A stretch of 64,000 bases of DNA from Thuidium tamariscinum (lineage: Eukaryota > Streptophyta > Bryopsida > Hypnales > Thuidiaceae). The notes under the pieces were generated by a model. The model was not told the origin of the DNA. It searched no databases and worked only from the letters and a program-made list of their open reading frames with translations. Shown in pieces: positions 47,965 to 60,515 of this stretch; position 1 is the first letter of the stretch; the number at the start of each line of letters is the position of its first letter. The stretch is from NCBI GenBank assembly GCA_947034885.2, contig OX344750.2:43262821-43326820 (forward strand). Direction: 5' to 3'. A program made the position numbers and the translations under genes.

Positions 47965-49444
47965 GGGTGATTGCACAAAACACCTATACTATTTGTTGCG
48001 TTTTGCAACAGTACTCCTGACTTTTTGGGTCATTGCAAGAAAGACCTGCGGCAAAGCGTAGCGTTTTGCATAGTACTCACTTTTTTCTTTGGGAGTACTG
48101 TATAAATAGTAAATCAATTTTAAAAAAAAGTGAAAAATATGTTTGATGTATATACCTTTAAGAAGAAGATACCCTATGAAGGAAAAGCATAGAAAAATTC
48201 TCTAAGTAGGAGAACTAGAAAAGTGCTGAATTTCGTGAAAATTGTAACTTTCACTATATTTTCACATTTTAATTTGTAAAAAATAGGGAAAGTAATTTTT
48301 CTTAAAACTAAAAATTGGGCATTTGGGAAGACTTTATGGTAAAGGTATTTCACCAAAATAATGATCCGAAAACTATCTTGATTGTTCAAAAATGTGCGCG
48401 CAAGGGAGGCCTGTTAGCACACATGTAGAGGAAAGAGAATAATGATTTTTTAAATTTACTTCGGTGGAAACATGCCTACTTAGTGTAGGAATAGACCCTA
48501 GAAATCTCAGCTCTAAATTATTAATTTAAAGTACTCCCCAGTACTAAAAACCCCTAAATCGCAAAGTGTGACAAATTAGAGAAATTAGAATTTAAATATA
48601 AAATGATTTTTGAAAAATTCTGAAAAATAAGGGTTTTGATAACTATCAAGTCAGTCATCTTAAATAAAAATTTCAAGTTCAAAGAGTTAATGCTTCAAAA
48701 GTTAAAGCTCATGACAACTCTCACTCAAAGTGTGACGCCAAATAGTACAAGTCTTTCTTGCATTCACCCTTTTCTGGAGTACTATTTAATTAGAAAAATA
48801 ATTAAAATTTAAAATAAAAAAAAATGACTTATGTATACACCTTTAAGACAAAGGTACCTACAAAAGGAATTGTATAGGAAAATTTTCTAAGTAGGAGAAC
48901 TGGAAAAGTGCCAAACCTCAAGAAAATACATACCTTCATGTTTCAATTAGGGAAAAATAGTAAAAATAAGAAAATACAAAAATAAAAAGTGGCCATTTGC
49001 AACAACTTTATGGAGATGATCATTCACCAAAGAACCTACCAAAATAATATTTTATATGTTTCAAAATACAAGCAGAATGAAGCTTTCTTTGTAGACCTCC
49101 ACATGACATAAATTTAACTATTTTTGAAAATCCTTTTGTAGAAAGCTAGAAGTCTATTAGAAGACCATCTCATCCAAATTTCATCTCAAAATCATTAAAA
49201 AAAGGTATTCCATAGTACTAAAAACCTCCAAATTGTCATATGTGACATTCAATCACTAGTACTATTTTTATATCAAAATATTTTTTTAAATTATTGAAAA
49301 TTCACGTAAGTTGTATGATAGTTATGAGTACCTTCTCTAGAAATCTTGAGTCATTTGGAGCAAAAATGCAAGAGTTATGGTCAAAAAACAGATCACCATG
49401 AGACGTGTGACGGAAAATAGTACAAGTGTTTCATGCAATTGCCC
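47965..49444. mobile_element. family D element nested in family C (TTTT duplication)
   Basis: GGGTGATTGCACAAAACACC and GTGTTTCATGCAATTGCCC are inverted. TTTT lies on both sides; the target was a T-run, so the duplication is weak evidence by itself. Confidence 0.75.
48027..48769. mobile_element. family D element nested in family D (TTTT duplication)
   Basis: GGGTCATTGCAAGAAAGACC and GTCTTTCTTGCATTCACCC, close to the copies at 8911 and 19991. It splits GACTTTTT from TTTTCTGGAGTACT, a phrase that is continuous in other family D copies. Confidence 0.85.
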
Positions 49445-49668
49445 TTTTTACATTGACAAATTCAAAAATACTTGATGAGATTCACACAAGCAACACATAT
49501 TGTGTACTTAGGCTATCAACTCTAGTCTTCAATAAATAGCTTTGCATGTCAATTCTTAAAAGCCTCTTTGAGGGTTCAAAATTTTTCTAATGTATGCAAA
49601 AAAACAACCTAGAAACCAATTTGATCCTACTCCAATAAACTCCACCAATGCTTGTAGGTGAGTAACAA

Positions 49669-50239
49669 TCAACCCTTTTTTTTACTTTTTGAGAAAGTGC
49701 CAAGTTGCATTAGAGGAAATTTGAGGGCATTAGAAGATTGCGGGTTCCTGGACTGCGGGAACGCAGTTTCTGCCGCGGGAACTAAAATCCGACATGGTTG
49801 AGAGAGTGCCACGTAATAAATTTTTTTTTTTGAATTTTTTTTTGGGCTTTTTTTCATATTTTAGGACCCCATCAATTTTTTATTTTTTATTTTTTATTTT
49901 TTATTTTTTGGATAACTGCCGCCCTGACAGCGGCCAACAGTTAGGGAACAGTTTCGGGGAACAGCCCCGAAACGACCCTTTGGAGGCCTCAGATTTCCTC
50001 TAATGATCACTTTAAATTTGGTGAAGTATTGTTTTTTTACATTCATCCATCTTTTGAACTTAAAAACACTTTTCCGTCATATGCATACACTTCTTCATCC
50101 AAATTTGGCAACTTCATCCATATTTTAAAGAGAATTAGAAAATTTATGGCGAAAAAAGATTATTTTTATCTGGTGAAAAAAATACATTTATTTTGAAATG
50201 GTGCAATCTGGCCACAAAGTGCCGAAAAAAAAAGGCTGG
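49669..50239. mobile_element. MITE, family J copy 2, hosting family B
   Basis: The left end is TCAACCCTTTTTTTTAC and the right end AAAAAAGGCTGG. TAACAA and TAACGA flank it, a 6-bp duplication with one change, in line with copy 1 at 6540. Confidence 0.6.
49708..50005. mobile_element. MITE, family B nested in family J
   Basis: CATTAGAGGAAATTTGAGGG and CCTCAGATTTCCTCTAATG are inverted. The core holds an (ATTTTTT)5 run at 49874-49909 and GC-rich CGGGAAC-type palindromes near both ends. Confidence 0.8.
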
Positions 50240-52526
50240 TAACGACCAGGCGTAGTGGAAAGAAATGCGCATTGGCAACTCAACTTCCGAGGTGATAAAG
50301 AAGTAGCCAGGACGATGCCTCAAGTGATGAACCTGCGATGGGTCCATCGTCATTCGGCAACTCAAACTCCAGTCTCCATAGCGATGACAAAAGGAGAAAT
50401 GAACTCAAGGCACAACTCACAGCATACTACGCAACGGTTCAATCACCATGAGGCGATTAGTGGTACACAATTTTGCAATATGGTCTTCAGTGCGTGGTTC
50501 AACTTTGGCGACGAATTCTCAGGTCGCTGGAGCAATCCAGATGAGAGGACGGCGGGGGTGAAGATGTAAATAGGCGCTTCAGCGTTGGGCAGCATCACGG
50601 CAGAGGCAGGTAGGGTTTGTTTTTTAAGCGTATGGAAAAACGTCAAATTACAGGTTTTGGGCTATTTTAAATTCTGTTATCAATATTTTTCTTGAGGTTT
50701 TTTCGCACATAATTTCCAATGGTGCTTTTTGGCTCCATGGTGCCAAGAAAAAAGGGCTGGCTGATCCAATCTCAATATTTTGAAATTGAATGCTAGTAAC
50801 CGTAAATGTAATTTTGGCAAAGTTCCCAACTAAAATTTTCACATTATCAGATACATTTCTGAAACCTCAGACCCAGCCAGTTTGTACACAGTTTTTGGCA
50901 CTCGGAAACGCGGGTACTCAACCAAAATTTATTACCCTAAAACGTCATTTTCGAGGGTCATTTTCTCCACTTCGATATCAATACAGAAGAAGGCATTATA
51001 GTTCATACCAAAATCAAGCCCCAACTACAAGTTTCTAGTATCCACTAGAGCACATGATCGAATTTTTCCATTGATTTAAAACAGGTCACCAAAAACTAAC
51101 GTCGGTGGCCTGATTCAGTTGATCATGAAGCTAGAGAACTATTGACTACCGTACTAGTTGTAGTTTATTTCGAAAGCACTTGAAATAAAAAATTAAAGTT
51201 TTACTCAGACCCTAAATGACCTTTCTCAACGTCTACGGGCTAAGCAGCCGCACATTTGAAATTTGAATCATCAGAACAGAGCACCGACCATTTGCTGCCA
51301 ATTTGTTCCGGTAGAAGTAGCAGCCAGGGTGGTTGTGCGGGGGAAAGGACAGTCATTCGAAATGGCCTGTTTCAAAGCAGCAAAATTGTGACATTTTATT
51401 ACACGGACTAGGACTTACAAACTAGGACTTACAAAGTTCTAGAAAATAATGTGCTGATCTGTAAAAATTTCGTTATTCTATTGAATGGATACTTGATCAT
51501 TCCGTGCCCACTGAGTAGGATCGAACCAGACCGACCTCGGGATATGAGAGAACCTACAACTGTACGTGCTAGAGGTATGGCACTCCTCAAATGTGGATGA
51601 AAGGTCCTACTTGACACTCACTCCTAACGAGGAATAGCCTCTCAAAATAACTTAGTTGAAATCATGGGACTAACTATTTATGGGTCTTACTTGGTGAGCA
51701 AGGGTGAGAGCAAGGAAATTGAGGGCTCTTCAAAATTAGTATAGGAAATTTGAGAGTGCCAAGTTTGAAGAGGAAGAGTGTGGATGCTCTAACCTAGTGA
51801 CCTTATCAGAAATGTCGGATCCAAGGGTCTTTCAGGACTTGACCTCAACGCGGAAGTGATTGTAAACACGGTGCATTGGACCACAGTAACATTGGAGAGG
51901 AAAGTCAGGAAACCGAAGGTGTGCACACTGGCAGTGAACAATTCCAGTCACGATCCACCATACTGACCTCGTAGTGCTCAGCATGTACATCTTAACTCAT
52001 TTACGTGCTGTTTTCCACATCAACGAATCGTAGTTGACGCGTAAAACAGCACGTAAGTCACAATTTTAGTTTTACTTAAAGAAGTGTATTTCAGAAAAGA
52101 TCACTCTGATCATACTGTCTTACAGTAGTTTTAGATGCAGACGACCGTCTGGAAGAGTGACAGTTCTTGAAGCAGGCTACACCATTTCAATAAATATGGA
52201 GATACAGGGGTTCCAAAATCCACAAAACATGTCTGCAGACACTGCACCCAGAGCTCTTCAGTACTACTAACAAAACGTCTCAACATCCTGCAAATCCTAC
52301 TCTTAAATCAATATAGACAACTTGAACCAGGCAGAGAAACATTGAGCATTCAATCAACCAATTCCACAACCACTGAACTACTGAACTACTCCGAGGAAGT
52401 CAGGAAGAAAATGCGACTGGCGATGGTGTTGATAAGAAGTACAGCTGTATTGCAAGATGCTGAGACGTAGAAGTACAGTACGTACAATTCGGCAACTACG
52501 CAACTAGACATGCAATAGAGCGGACA
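50240..52526. other. single-copy spacer before expansin gene 2
   Basis: Moderate GC with short open stretches on both strands, for example minus-strand MLPNAEAPIYIFTPAVLSSG near 50590; none is assignable. A solo family J-like right end (AAAAAAGGGCTGG) lies near 50757. An imperfect hairpin (ACGTGCTGTTTT...AAAACAGCACGT) lies near 52002-52052. Confidence 0.3.
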
Positions 52527-52560
52527 GGCGGCAGACAATTTGCGCTGCTCAGCCATCTAC
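52527..52560 (-). promoter_or_regulatory. conserved 3' block shared by both expansin genes (copy 2)
   Basis: GGCGGCAGACAATTTGCGCT and following bases match 22855-22888 in 29 of 34 positions. It is about 240 nt past the stop of gene 2. Confidence 0.5.
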
Positions 52561-52796
52561 AATCATCCAATGCAAATACCTCCATGTATTAAAGCAGAAC
52601 GAGAAATTCCAACCAGTGAAAAAGACTGGCTCCGTCCCAATCAATGCAATCTAAGAACCGAATCAATCATTCCCCTCGACTGTGCGCCCAATGAAAAACT
52701 CCTTCCCCTACCGTACACTCTCCCAGCGCGGCCTACCCGAAAGCAGGCACATCACCGATCCAGCTCTCCATCGAGCTGTTGTAACTCTCAGTGAGC

Positions 52797-53582
52797 TCAG
52801 TAACTCCTCGCATTTCCGGAGCATTCCCAAGTCTGACCGAACTTCCATCCAGCCCCAACGCCGTCATTAGTGGTGAACACGGCACCATTGCCAAGAGTAA
52901 GCTGAAAGGACAAGGCACCTTTCAATTGATACTGAACAGTCCACAATGAACCCCAGTTACGGAACATGGGGATCCATGCCGAGGTGGCGCACTTCACCTT
53001 TGCAGAAATCACGTCCCCAGCGCCGCCGACGTTGTGGAAAAGGATCATGAAGAACCAGGGATTGCCGCCCAGGGTGAACCGGACCCCGCCCTTCCTGACG
53101 CAAGGCACACGTCTGTAGTACACGGGCGCCACGCCGCCTTGCTGTTTCGCAAGGGTCAAGAAAGCGGGCATTGGGAGATCGAAGTGACGTCTGGGAGGGT
53201 CGCACCATGTGCCTTCCGAGCCGGGTGGGCACAAGTTAGTGGCAGTGATGATTATGGAACGCGAGTAACTATAGCACCAATTCTTGGCTACGCTGGTTTC
53301 CTGGATGAATTTGCATTTGATCTCGTAGCAAGCCCCGCAGGCCGCTCCGCCCTGGAACAAAGGAGTGCTCAGAGCCGCAGTCATGGTCCCGTACCCCAAT
53401 GCGAAAGTGTTCTGATACGCGCATGCGCCTCCCTGTGTTCCTTGACCGTTGGGTGAGCCATAAAATGTGATGTGGCCGTCGTCAGACCACGGTGATGGGA
53501 CAGGCTCTGAAAACGCTGATGGCACACAGAGGGCCACCAAGAGTACGGCGAAAGCGATCTTCATTCCGGATGTAACCTCCAT
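52797..53582 (-). CDS. alpha-expansin-like protein, gene 2 (single coding exon)
   Basis: Secreted wall-loosening protein of 261 residues, paralogue of gene 1. Residues 1-25 form a signal peptide (MKIAFAVLLVALCVPSAFS core). The barrel domain carries HITFYGSPNGQGTQ, ACGACYEIKC, CPPGSEGTWCDPP and HFD at 133-135. The CBM63 part carries VYYRRVPCVRKGGVRFTLGG, NVGGAGDV, RNWGSLW and WKFGQTWE. The coding part has no intron, unlike gene 1, although the RR-V junction where gene 1 is split is conserved. A TTTGCAG acceptor 12 nt upstream of the ATG supports the start and a leader intron. The C-terminal tail CSGNARSY differs from gene 1. Confidence 0.95.
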   Translation of the reverse strand: MEVTSGMKIAFAVLLVALCVPSAFSEPVPSPWSDDGHITFYGSPNGQGTQGGACAYQNTFALGYGTMTAALSTPLFQGGAACGACYEIKCKFIQETSVAKNWCYSYSRSIIITATNLCPPGSEGTWCDPPRRHFDLPMPAFLTLAKQQGGVAPVYYRRVPCVRKGGVRFTLGGNPWFFMILFHNVGGAGDVISAKVKCATSAWIPMFRNWGSLWTVQYQLKGALSFQLTLGNGAVFTTNDGVGAGWKFGQTWECSGNARSY

Positions 53583-53594
53583 CGCGAAGTCTCA

Positions 53595-54148
53595 CTGCAA
53601 ACGCAAATGCAATTGAATTGTGGTTCAGTATGCTGGATACCTCCCACAAAAATTGAAGTTTCTAAACCCTGAGATAATCCGGGATTCGTGAAGGACAACA
53701 AACGCGCGCAGTCCTAGTCGGATCTCAGCACTACTGAATCAACTACGGGCACCATTTAGAACTGAAATCTAGATTCGACGTGCAAACCCGAAGTCACTTG
53801 AAGTTTTCATACAGACTCTGATGAACCAAGATCCAGGACCCACTACAGGCAATTGGAGACGCTCATCTAGCTGCAGCTCATGAAGATTCAAGAATTATAT
53901 GCACTGCCATAATCATCTGGAATCGACAACTTTCAGGCACAACTAGCTAGATGGATCAATTACTAGTACTGTCTTGGTTCTCTAGAACTGGAATCTTTGA
54001 AAAGGCTCAGAGCTGCAACCTCTCTAGACTCCTTACCTAGACCCAAAAATCCTCTGATTCACAACCCGAAGCACACAACTTCTTCAAGTTTCAATTGAGC
54101 ACGAATCTGCAGAAACTGCGAGATCAGGAATCGACAAATTCCACTTAC
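53595..54148 (-). other. 5'-UTR intron of expansin gene 2
   Basis: Donor CTT/GTAAGTGG at 54148 and acceptor TTTGCAG at 53595 frame a 554-nt intron. Position and splice sequences match the leader intron of gene 1. Confidence 0.6.
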
Positions 54149-54293
54149 AAGCACCAGATGCGAGCTCACTGAACCGCTTGGGGTTAGAGACGCGCTACCT
54201 TGGTCGCTCTCATGAGAAGTTGATGCTCCTCCAACAGTCCAACTGCACGGCACTGGGATCTGCTGGCCAGGAGATCGGAGAGCTGCGACGGGG

Positions 54294-54300
54294 CTTATAG
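54294..54300 (-). promoter_or_regulatory. TATA box of expansin gene 2
   Basis: CTATAAG on the minus strand lies 145 nt before the leader-exon donor, close to the 151 nt in gene 1. Confidence 0.55.
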
Positions 54301-55096
54301 CAAACATCCCACAAAATTTAACTTGAGCTTAGCGCCAGTCCGGACGAGTCGGAGAGAAACGGGGGCCGCACCAATAGGGCCAATTGTCAACGTGGGGGCC
54401 AATTTGCGGAAATCACGACCTAACGGCGTTTGTTTGGCTTCAATCTGTGCCCGCCGAGCAAGTAGGTGCGCGCGCGAGGGCGGGCTTGCCCGTGGAAACC
54501 GAACCGTCTTGCTCCTGCCCTCGATCATACAATTGCGAAGTGAATCTTTTACATTTCGAGCATCAGTAATTTCAGTCATACTATTATAAGTTTATAATTA
54601 TAACCATAAGTTTTTGAAAATGAATGGCGAAATGCGCTGCGGAGGTACTATTATCAGTAGTTTCATTCCATTCGGAGTTGCTTTCTGGAACCAAGTTCTT
54701 CGTATTCAGTTTAACAGTACTATATTCGGCAGCTACATCCGGCTCAGTTGCAAGCAACATCCAACTGACTGTCAGGGTGGCATAATTTCTACTCCTTTTT
54801 TTCAATTCGGACTAAGTTAGTGTGCCCTGTGCCGTTGTGCCACGGCCGGGGTGAACTGACCCTCGCTCGGCCACTCGGAAAACGCTGAAATTTTTTATAT
54901 GCCACATATGATCAAATTTGCAAGTTCTGAATTCATAACTGCGATAAGAGGTCTCAAATTAGCCATGGAGAGTGTGCAAGGTAATTTAGTCAAGCACAAA
55001 ATAGGGGGATTTTTGTTTTACTTGCAACCTTGGAATTACTTAGAGTGGATGAGCAAGCGAGGGGCCACATCACCTTGATTGTTTCCACATTCAAAT
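54301..55096. other. expansin 2 upstream region
   Basis: GC-rich to about 54530, then AT-rich. Short open stretches on both strands are composition effects. No further gene supported. Confidence 0.4.
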
Positions 55097-55100
55097 TTAA

Positions 55101-56044
55101 TCCCTAAATGTTTTTGACTATGTTTCCACCAAAATCACTCCAAAACTGTGATTTTTAATAGAAGTGCAATTTTTTTGAAAAAAAACATTTCTTGACATAT
55201 TTAACCATACAATCTTTTAGTTAGGTGGTTTGAAAAGATGTGGAAAAAATTTCAGAAATTTCCACCATGTAGATTGCAAGATATTAACATTTGAACTAGC
55301 AAAAATCCTTTTTTTAACCCTGCAAAAATTTGGGCAATTGCTCTTCACAAGGTCACATTTGTATGAAAAAATACTCAAAATGATAGTTACTTTTTGAATT
55401 CATGTTACTATGCAAGTTGGCTATATGCTCAAAAAATTTCAACTCATCTGGAATTGTATAACATATAGGAAAAAAATGGTTAGTAGAAAAAAATAGAAAA
55501 TGCTTGAAAATACTAAATTGTGAACAATTTATTTATAAAAATGAAAAATGACAATCCCAATGGTTAAAATATTGTAATAAACAATCTTCACCTAGTCTTT
55601 TAATTTTTTTTCACAAATATTAAAAATTGAATTAAATACAGAATTTCAAACTTTTTGTAGAGTAAAGATTCTATAACTACCCACAAACTACCACAAACTA
55701 AAATTCCTCATAACTTTTGACTCATTTATCGAAATGGAATGAATTAAAGAATTACACATAGATAAAAATCTAATAAACCAAATTCAAACTTTTATTTTTA
55801 AAATAAGTAATTTTTAAAGAAGTTTTTTCTGCTGCTTAGGCTATCCGAAGTTCAAACAAAACAACATATCATGCCATAACTTTTTAATCGTATGGTCGAA
55901 AGTTATGAAAATTATTGAGCCTTGAAGATACTCCTCGGACACATGTTGTGTGAGAATTTCAAATAAAAAAAATAAAAAACTCCATTCGTAGTGAGCTGCC
56001 CGAAATCGCTATGTTGCCAAAAAACACAGTTTAGGGCTTAGGGG
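55101..56044. mobile_element. TTAA-inserted element, family F copy 3
   Basis: TTAA (55097-55100) then TCCCTAAATG; the right end reads TTTAGGGCTTAGGGG then TTAA (56045-56048). The interior (CCTCATAACTTTTGACTC) is shared with the copy at 60516. Confidence 0.65.
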
Positions 56045-56533
56045 TTAATGTAAAATTAATTTCCTTATTTTGTAATCCATTAAAACTTTGAAATTCAAAA
56101 ACTTTCTCACCATAAGTTCAAATGCTACAAAAACAAGCCCCTACACCCCTCCTTGCTAAGAACATAACCAAAGGACACGTAGTCTGGGAAATCTCAACGT
56201 GACAAAGAAACAAACAACCTATTTTAAGCTTAGGTACGCAACTCCTATATTATAGGCCTTGATTATAATCACTTTTAATGCATTTTAATCTATTTGCATA
56301 GTATATAATTTACTTTAATGTAGGAAATTCTTGTAGCCCTTTCAACAAAGAATCTAACAATCTAATTATATACAAGAAATGAATATTCTTTAAGGACAAT
56401 AATAGCATTAAAAAACCTAATTAAAATTTTAAAACATATATCATAGGCCAAGCTACCCAACTTTGGAGGCTTTTTAATGAAAATTTAATTTTAATTAGGG
56501 TGAACTTCTTATATGAATTTTTTAAAATTATGT

Positions 56534-57243
56534 GGGTGAATGCAAGAAACACTTGTACTATTTTGTATCACACAGCATGTGCCGATCTATTTTTTGGCCA
56601 TAAATTTTTCATTTTAACTTGAAATGACTCGAAATTTCTAGGGAAGGTATTGATGACTATCATACACCTTAAGTAATTTTTTCATAAATGATTTACTATT
56701 TAAATAGTACTAGTGGCTGAATGTCACAAATGCCATTTTGGAGGTTTTTAGTACTATTGAATACCTTTTTTTAATGATTTTGAGCTCAAATTTGGATTTA
56801 ATGGTCTTCTAGTAGACTTGTAGCTTTCACCCGAAGGGATTTCAAAAAAAGTTATTTTTACATGGTGTACAAGTCCACAAAGTGAGCCTCCTTCTACATT
56901 CTTTTGGAAACATGTAAAAAGTGATTTAGGTGATTTTTTGGATTAATAACCATCTCTATAAAGTTTTTGAAAATGGCCAATTTTTTCTTTTTAAATTTTT
57001 TTTTTTCTATTTTTTACTAATTAAATTATCAAAGTATGTATTTTCTTGAGGTTTGGCACTTTTCAAGTTCTCTTACTTGGAGATTTTTTTAACAAATTTC
57101 CTTCGGTGGTTTTCTTCATCTTAAAGGTCTTTACATTAGTCATATTTTTAAAATTTTTCAAAAATTATTTTTCTAATTTTAAGGTGCTCCTGAAAAAATC
57201 AGCCAAACGCAACCAATAGTACAAGTGTTTCTTGCATTCACCC
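56534..57243. mobile_element. family D element
   Basis: GGGTGAATGCAAGAAACACT and GTGTTTCTTGCATTCACCC are inverted. The right flank runs straight into another family D interior, so the duplication cannot be read. Confidence 0.7.
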
Positions 57244-58184
57244 TGTACTATTTTCGCTTACAAGTTTTTGGTGACTAGTTTTTTCACTATAACTTTTGTA
57301 TTCTAGCTTCAAATGACTCAAAATTTATAGGAGATGTATCCATAACTATTATATATCTTTTTTATTTTTTGAATATTTTTCAAAAATATTTTACTATTTT
57401 TAATCAGCCCCCGATGTCTTGTCACAAATTTCAATTTAGGGGGTTTTAGTACTATTTTGAACCCAAAAAAACAAATTTTAAAGTGAAATTTGGAGAAGAT
57501 GATTTTTTTAATATACTTACAGTTATTGAACAAAGGAATTTTAAAAATAGATAATTTTATGTGGTGTAGAAGTCCACAAAAAGACCTTTGTTCTACTTGC
57601 TTTTTGAAATGTATAAAACATTATTTTGGTTGATTTTTTGTTCAAATCTCATCACTAAAAAGTCTTCTGAAATGGAATTTTTTTTAAATTTTTTTAGTTT
57701 TAATTTTTTTTATTAATTTAAACATTGAAGTATCTATTTTCTTCACCATAATTCTATGTCCAAAATTCTAGTGAAGTAAGCACAACTTTGACATTTTAAT
57801 TTGTAAAAAATAAGAAAAATAAAATTAAAAAAATCTGAAAATTGGCCATTTTTAGAATTCCTTTCGTCAATAGCTATAAGTATATTAAGAAACCATCTTC
57901 TCCAAATTTTACCTTAAAATTCATTTTTTTAGGTTCAAACTTCAATATAGTACTAAAAACCTCTAAATTGGAATTTGTGATATATTAAAAATTTGACTTT
58001 TAAATATGAAATGAATTTTTAAATTTTTTGAAAAACAAGGGTATCAAGCTACTATCAATTGCAATCAAGATATTTTGAAACAAATTTTTTGTTTTTTGCA
58101 TTAAGTTTATAATTATAAAAATAAGAGCCTTGTTAAAGAAGTAAAAAAAATACAACAAATAGTATAAGTGTTTCTTGCAATCAC
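57244..58184. mobile_element. family D element lacking its left terminus
   Basis: It starts TGTACTATTTTCG, the phrase that normally follows the terminus, and ends GTGTTTCTTGCAATCAC. The arms pair around about 57760. It may have lost its end when the neighbour inserted. Confidence 0.5.
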
Positions 58185-58692
58185 ATTTGTATAGGTGTTT
58201 CTATTTCTTCATATATATTGTGAGTTTTTTTCTAAAATGTATGTAATGCAACATTTTCAACATATAGTTTTCTCTTAAGTTAGGCCTTCACCTAACTTTT
58301 TGGTCTTTTTAATTTGATATAATTTTAATAAAAGCCATCCTCTAAGTCGTTTTAATGCCAATGACCCTTGCATATAATACAAGAGTGTATACCCAAGGTC
58401 TTAAGGTATAGATTTGAATTGATGTAATTAGTACTACATCAAATTGGTTTTTAAATCTAGTCTACATTATTTATTATAAAGACATGTACCATTGAATGCT
58501 CATTGTAGTTGTAACATTGTAGCATTTGTGATGTCATAATGGTGGCATAATAGCATCTTTAGATTGGGCAAGGGTGAAGTCACCCCCTCACTTGGTCTCT
58601 AAAAAAAATCATGAAATTTTAACCTTCCACACACAACAATACTTGAAAATTTTGAATTCATATTTACAATTGGAGGCCCTAAATTTGCTCAA

Positions 58693-59421
58693 GGGTGATT
58701 GCAAGAAACACTTGTATTATTTGTAGTATTTTCATGATTTTCTTATGAGTACTTTAAAATTAGAAAATTATTTTTAATGCATTTAAAAAAATATGACTAA
58801 TGTATATACCTTTAAGATGAAGGTAATCAAAGAACTAGGGAAGGAATTACATAGAAAAATTCTCTAAATAGGAAAACTTGAAAAAAGCTAGACCTCAAGA
58901 AAATACATACTTTGATGTTTTAATTAGGGAAAACCGAAAAAATATTTAAAATAAATAAATACACAAAATAAAAATTGGCCATTTGTAACAATTTTATGGA
59001 AATAGTCATTCACCAAAATAATATTTTATATGTTTTAAAATACAAGCATATAATTAGAAGTTCACTTTGTAGACTTCTACACCCCACAAAATTAATTATT
59101 TTTGAAATTTCCTCAACCATTAGCTACAAGTCTACTAGAAGACCATCTCATCCAAATTTCAACTCAAAATTTGTTTTTTGGGTACTAAATAGTACTAAAA
59201 ACCTCCAAATTGGGAATTGCAACATTCAATTGGGGTCTATTTTTGGGTAGTAAACTATTTTTGAAAATTATGAAAAAATCAAGGAAAGTATATTATAGTT
59301 ATAAATACCTTTTCTACAAATCTTGAGTCATGTGAAGCCAAAACACATAAATTATGGCCAAAAAATAGATCAACATACACTATGTGACACAAAATAGTAC
59401 AAGAGTTTCTTGCAATCACCT
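58693..59421. mobile_element. family D element (TCAA duplication)
   Basis: GGGTGATTGCAAGAAACACT and GTTTCTTGCAATCACCT are inverted, with TCAA at 58689-58692 and 59422-59425. Confidence 0.75.
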
Positions 59422-60511
59422 TCAATAGATGTAAAAAGTAAAATAATCAAGCAAAAAGAAGTTTTTTTGACTTACACTATAATATTCTTGGAACAACACA
59501 AGAGGTCCAAACAAGGGGTGAATTCACCCTAAACTTTAGATTGGATGTCATAATTCTTACTTTCTTAGATCTTATCCAAGAAAAAGAATCACTATAGAGT
59601 AAAAGACTAACATAAATGAAGTGTCTATTGGAACTTGTCAAAGTTCTATGATTGCTCTTGCAACCTTACAAATTTAACTTGGAAAGAACCAAGATGTTTA
59701 GAGGCCTAAAACTGCTTTTAAGAACTTATCCTCAAAGCAAGGTCAAAATCTTTGTTAATATTTATTTTTGAAACCCTAAAAAATTTTGTTTATATTTTCA
59801 CTAAAAATGCTCCAAAATTGCCATTCCAAGAATAAAGAAAAAATTCTAAAAAAAACATTCTTGAACATATATAACCATATATAGGATCTTGTAGTATGAT
59901 AGTTCAAGAAGATGTTGAATTTTTTTTGGAAATATCCATTGTATAGATTTCAAGATATCAATGTTGAAACTGACAAAAATTCATTTTTGTAGACTTGCAA
60001 AAAAGAAGCAACTACACTTGATAAGGTCTTATTTGTATCAAAATGGTGGTAATTCTTTGGATTCATTCTTTGAAGCAAGTTGACAAGATGCTTGAAAAAT
60101 TTCAAATCACTCAGAATTGTACAACATATAGAAAAAAAATAGTAAGTAGAAAAAAATAGATAATGATTCAAATTACTAAGTTGTTAACAATTTAATTATA
60201 GATTTGAAAAATGACAATGGTTCTAATGTTGTGTTGAAGAATCTACACCTAATGTTTTTATTTTTTGGGTTGTTGCAAGAAATACTTACCGATTGTGATT
60301 CAAAATGGCTTTAGTATGAGAGTATTATGACTTTTGGAATAAATTTTTTTAAGTGAAGTAAAATACAATTTTTATTGTAAAGTTGCATTCAAAAACATAT
60401 GTGAGTGAAAATTCAAGCCTAAAAAAACATTATTTCTAAAAATTATACACAATCAATTAGTATTGATGGTGACTTTTATTAAAATGCCTAGCAATATTAT
60501 GGCAAATTTCA
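59422..60511. other. AT-rich spacer with family F-like interior and a solo family D end
   Basis: 59760-60240 resembles the interior of the element at 55101 without its ends. GGGTTGTTGCAAGAAATAC at 60267 is an isolated family D terminus. No gene. Confidence 0.35.
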
Positions 60512-60515
60512 TCAA

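Larger units (their letters stand above)
47543..49592. mobile_element. MITE, family C copy 2, with two nested insertions
   Basis: CATTAGAGAAATTTTGAACC at the left; GGTTCAAAATTTTTCTAATG at the right. The middle is opened by a family D element that is itself opened by another. Interior matches 26740-28041 and 60798-61378. Confidence 0.85.

Noticed and set aside
39420..50240. LTR or LINE retrotransposon remains
   Set aside because: No reverse transcriptase, integrase or gag motif, no primer-binding site next to a TG...CA terminal repeat was recognised on either strand.
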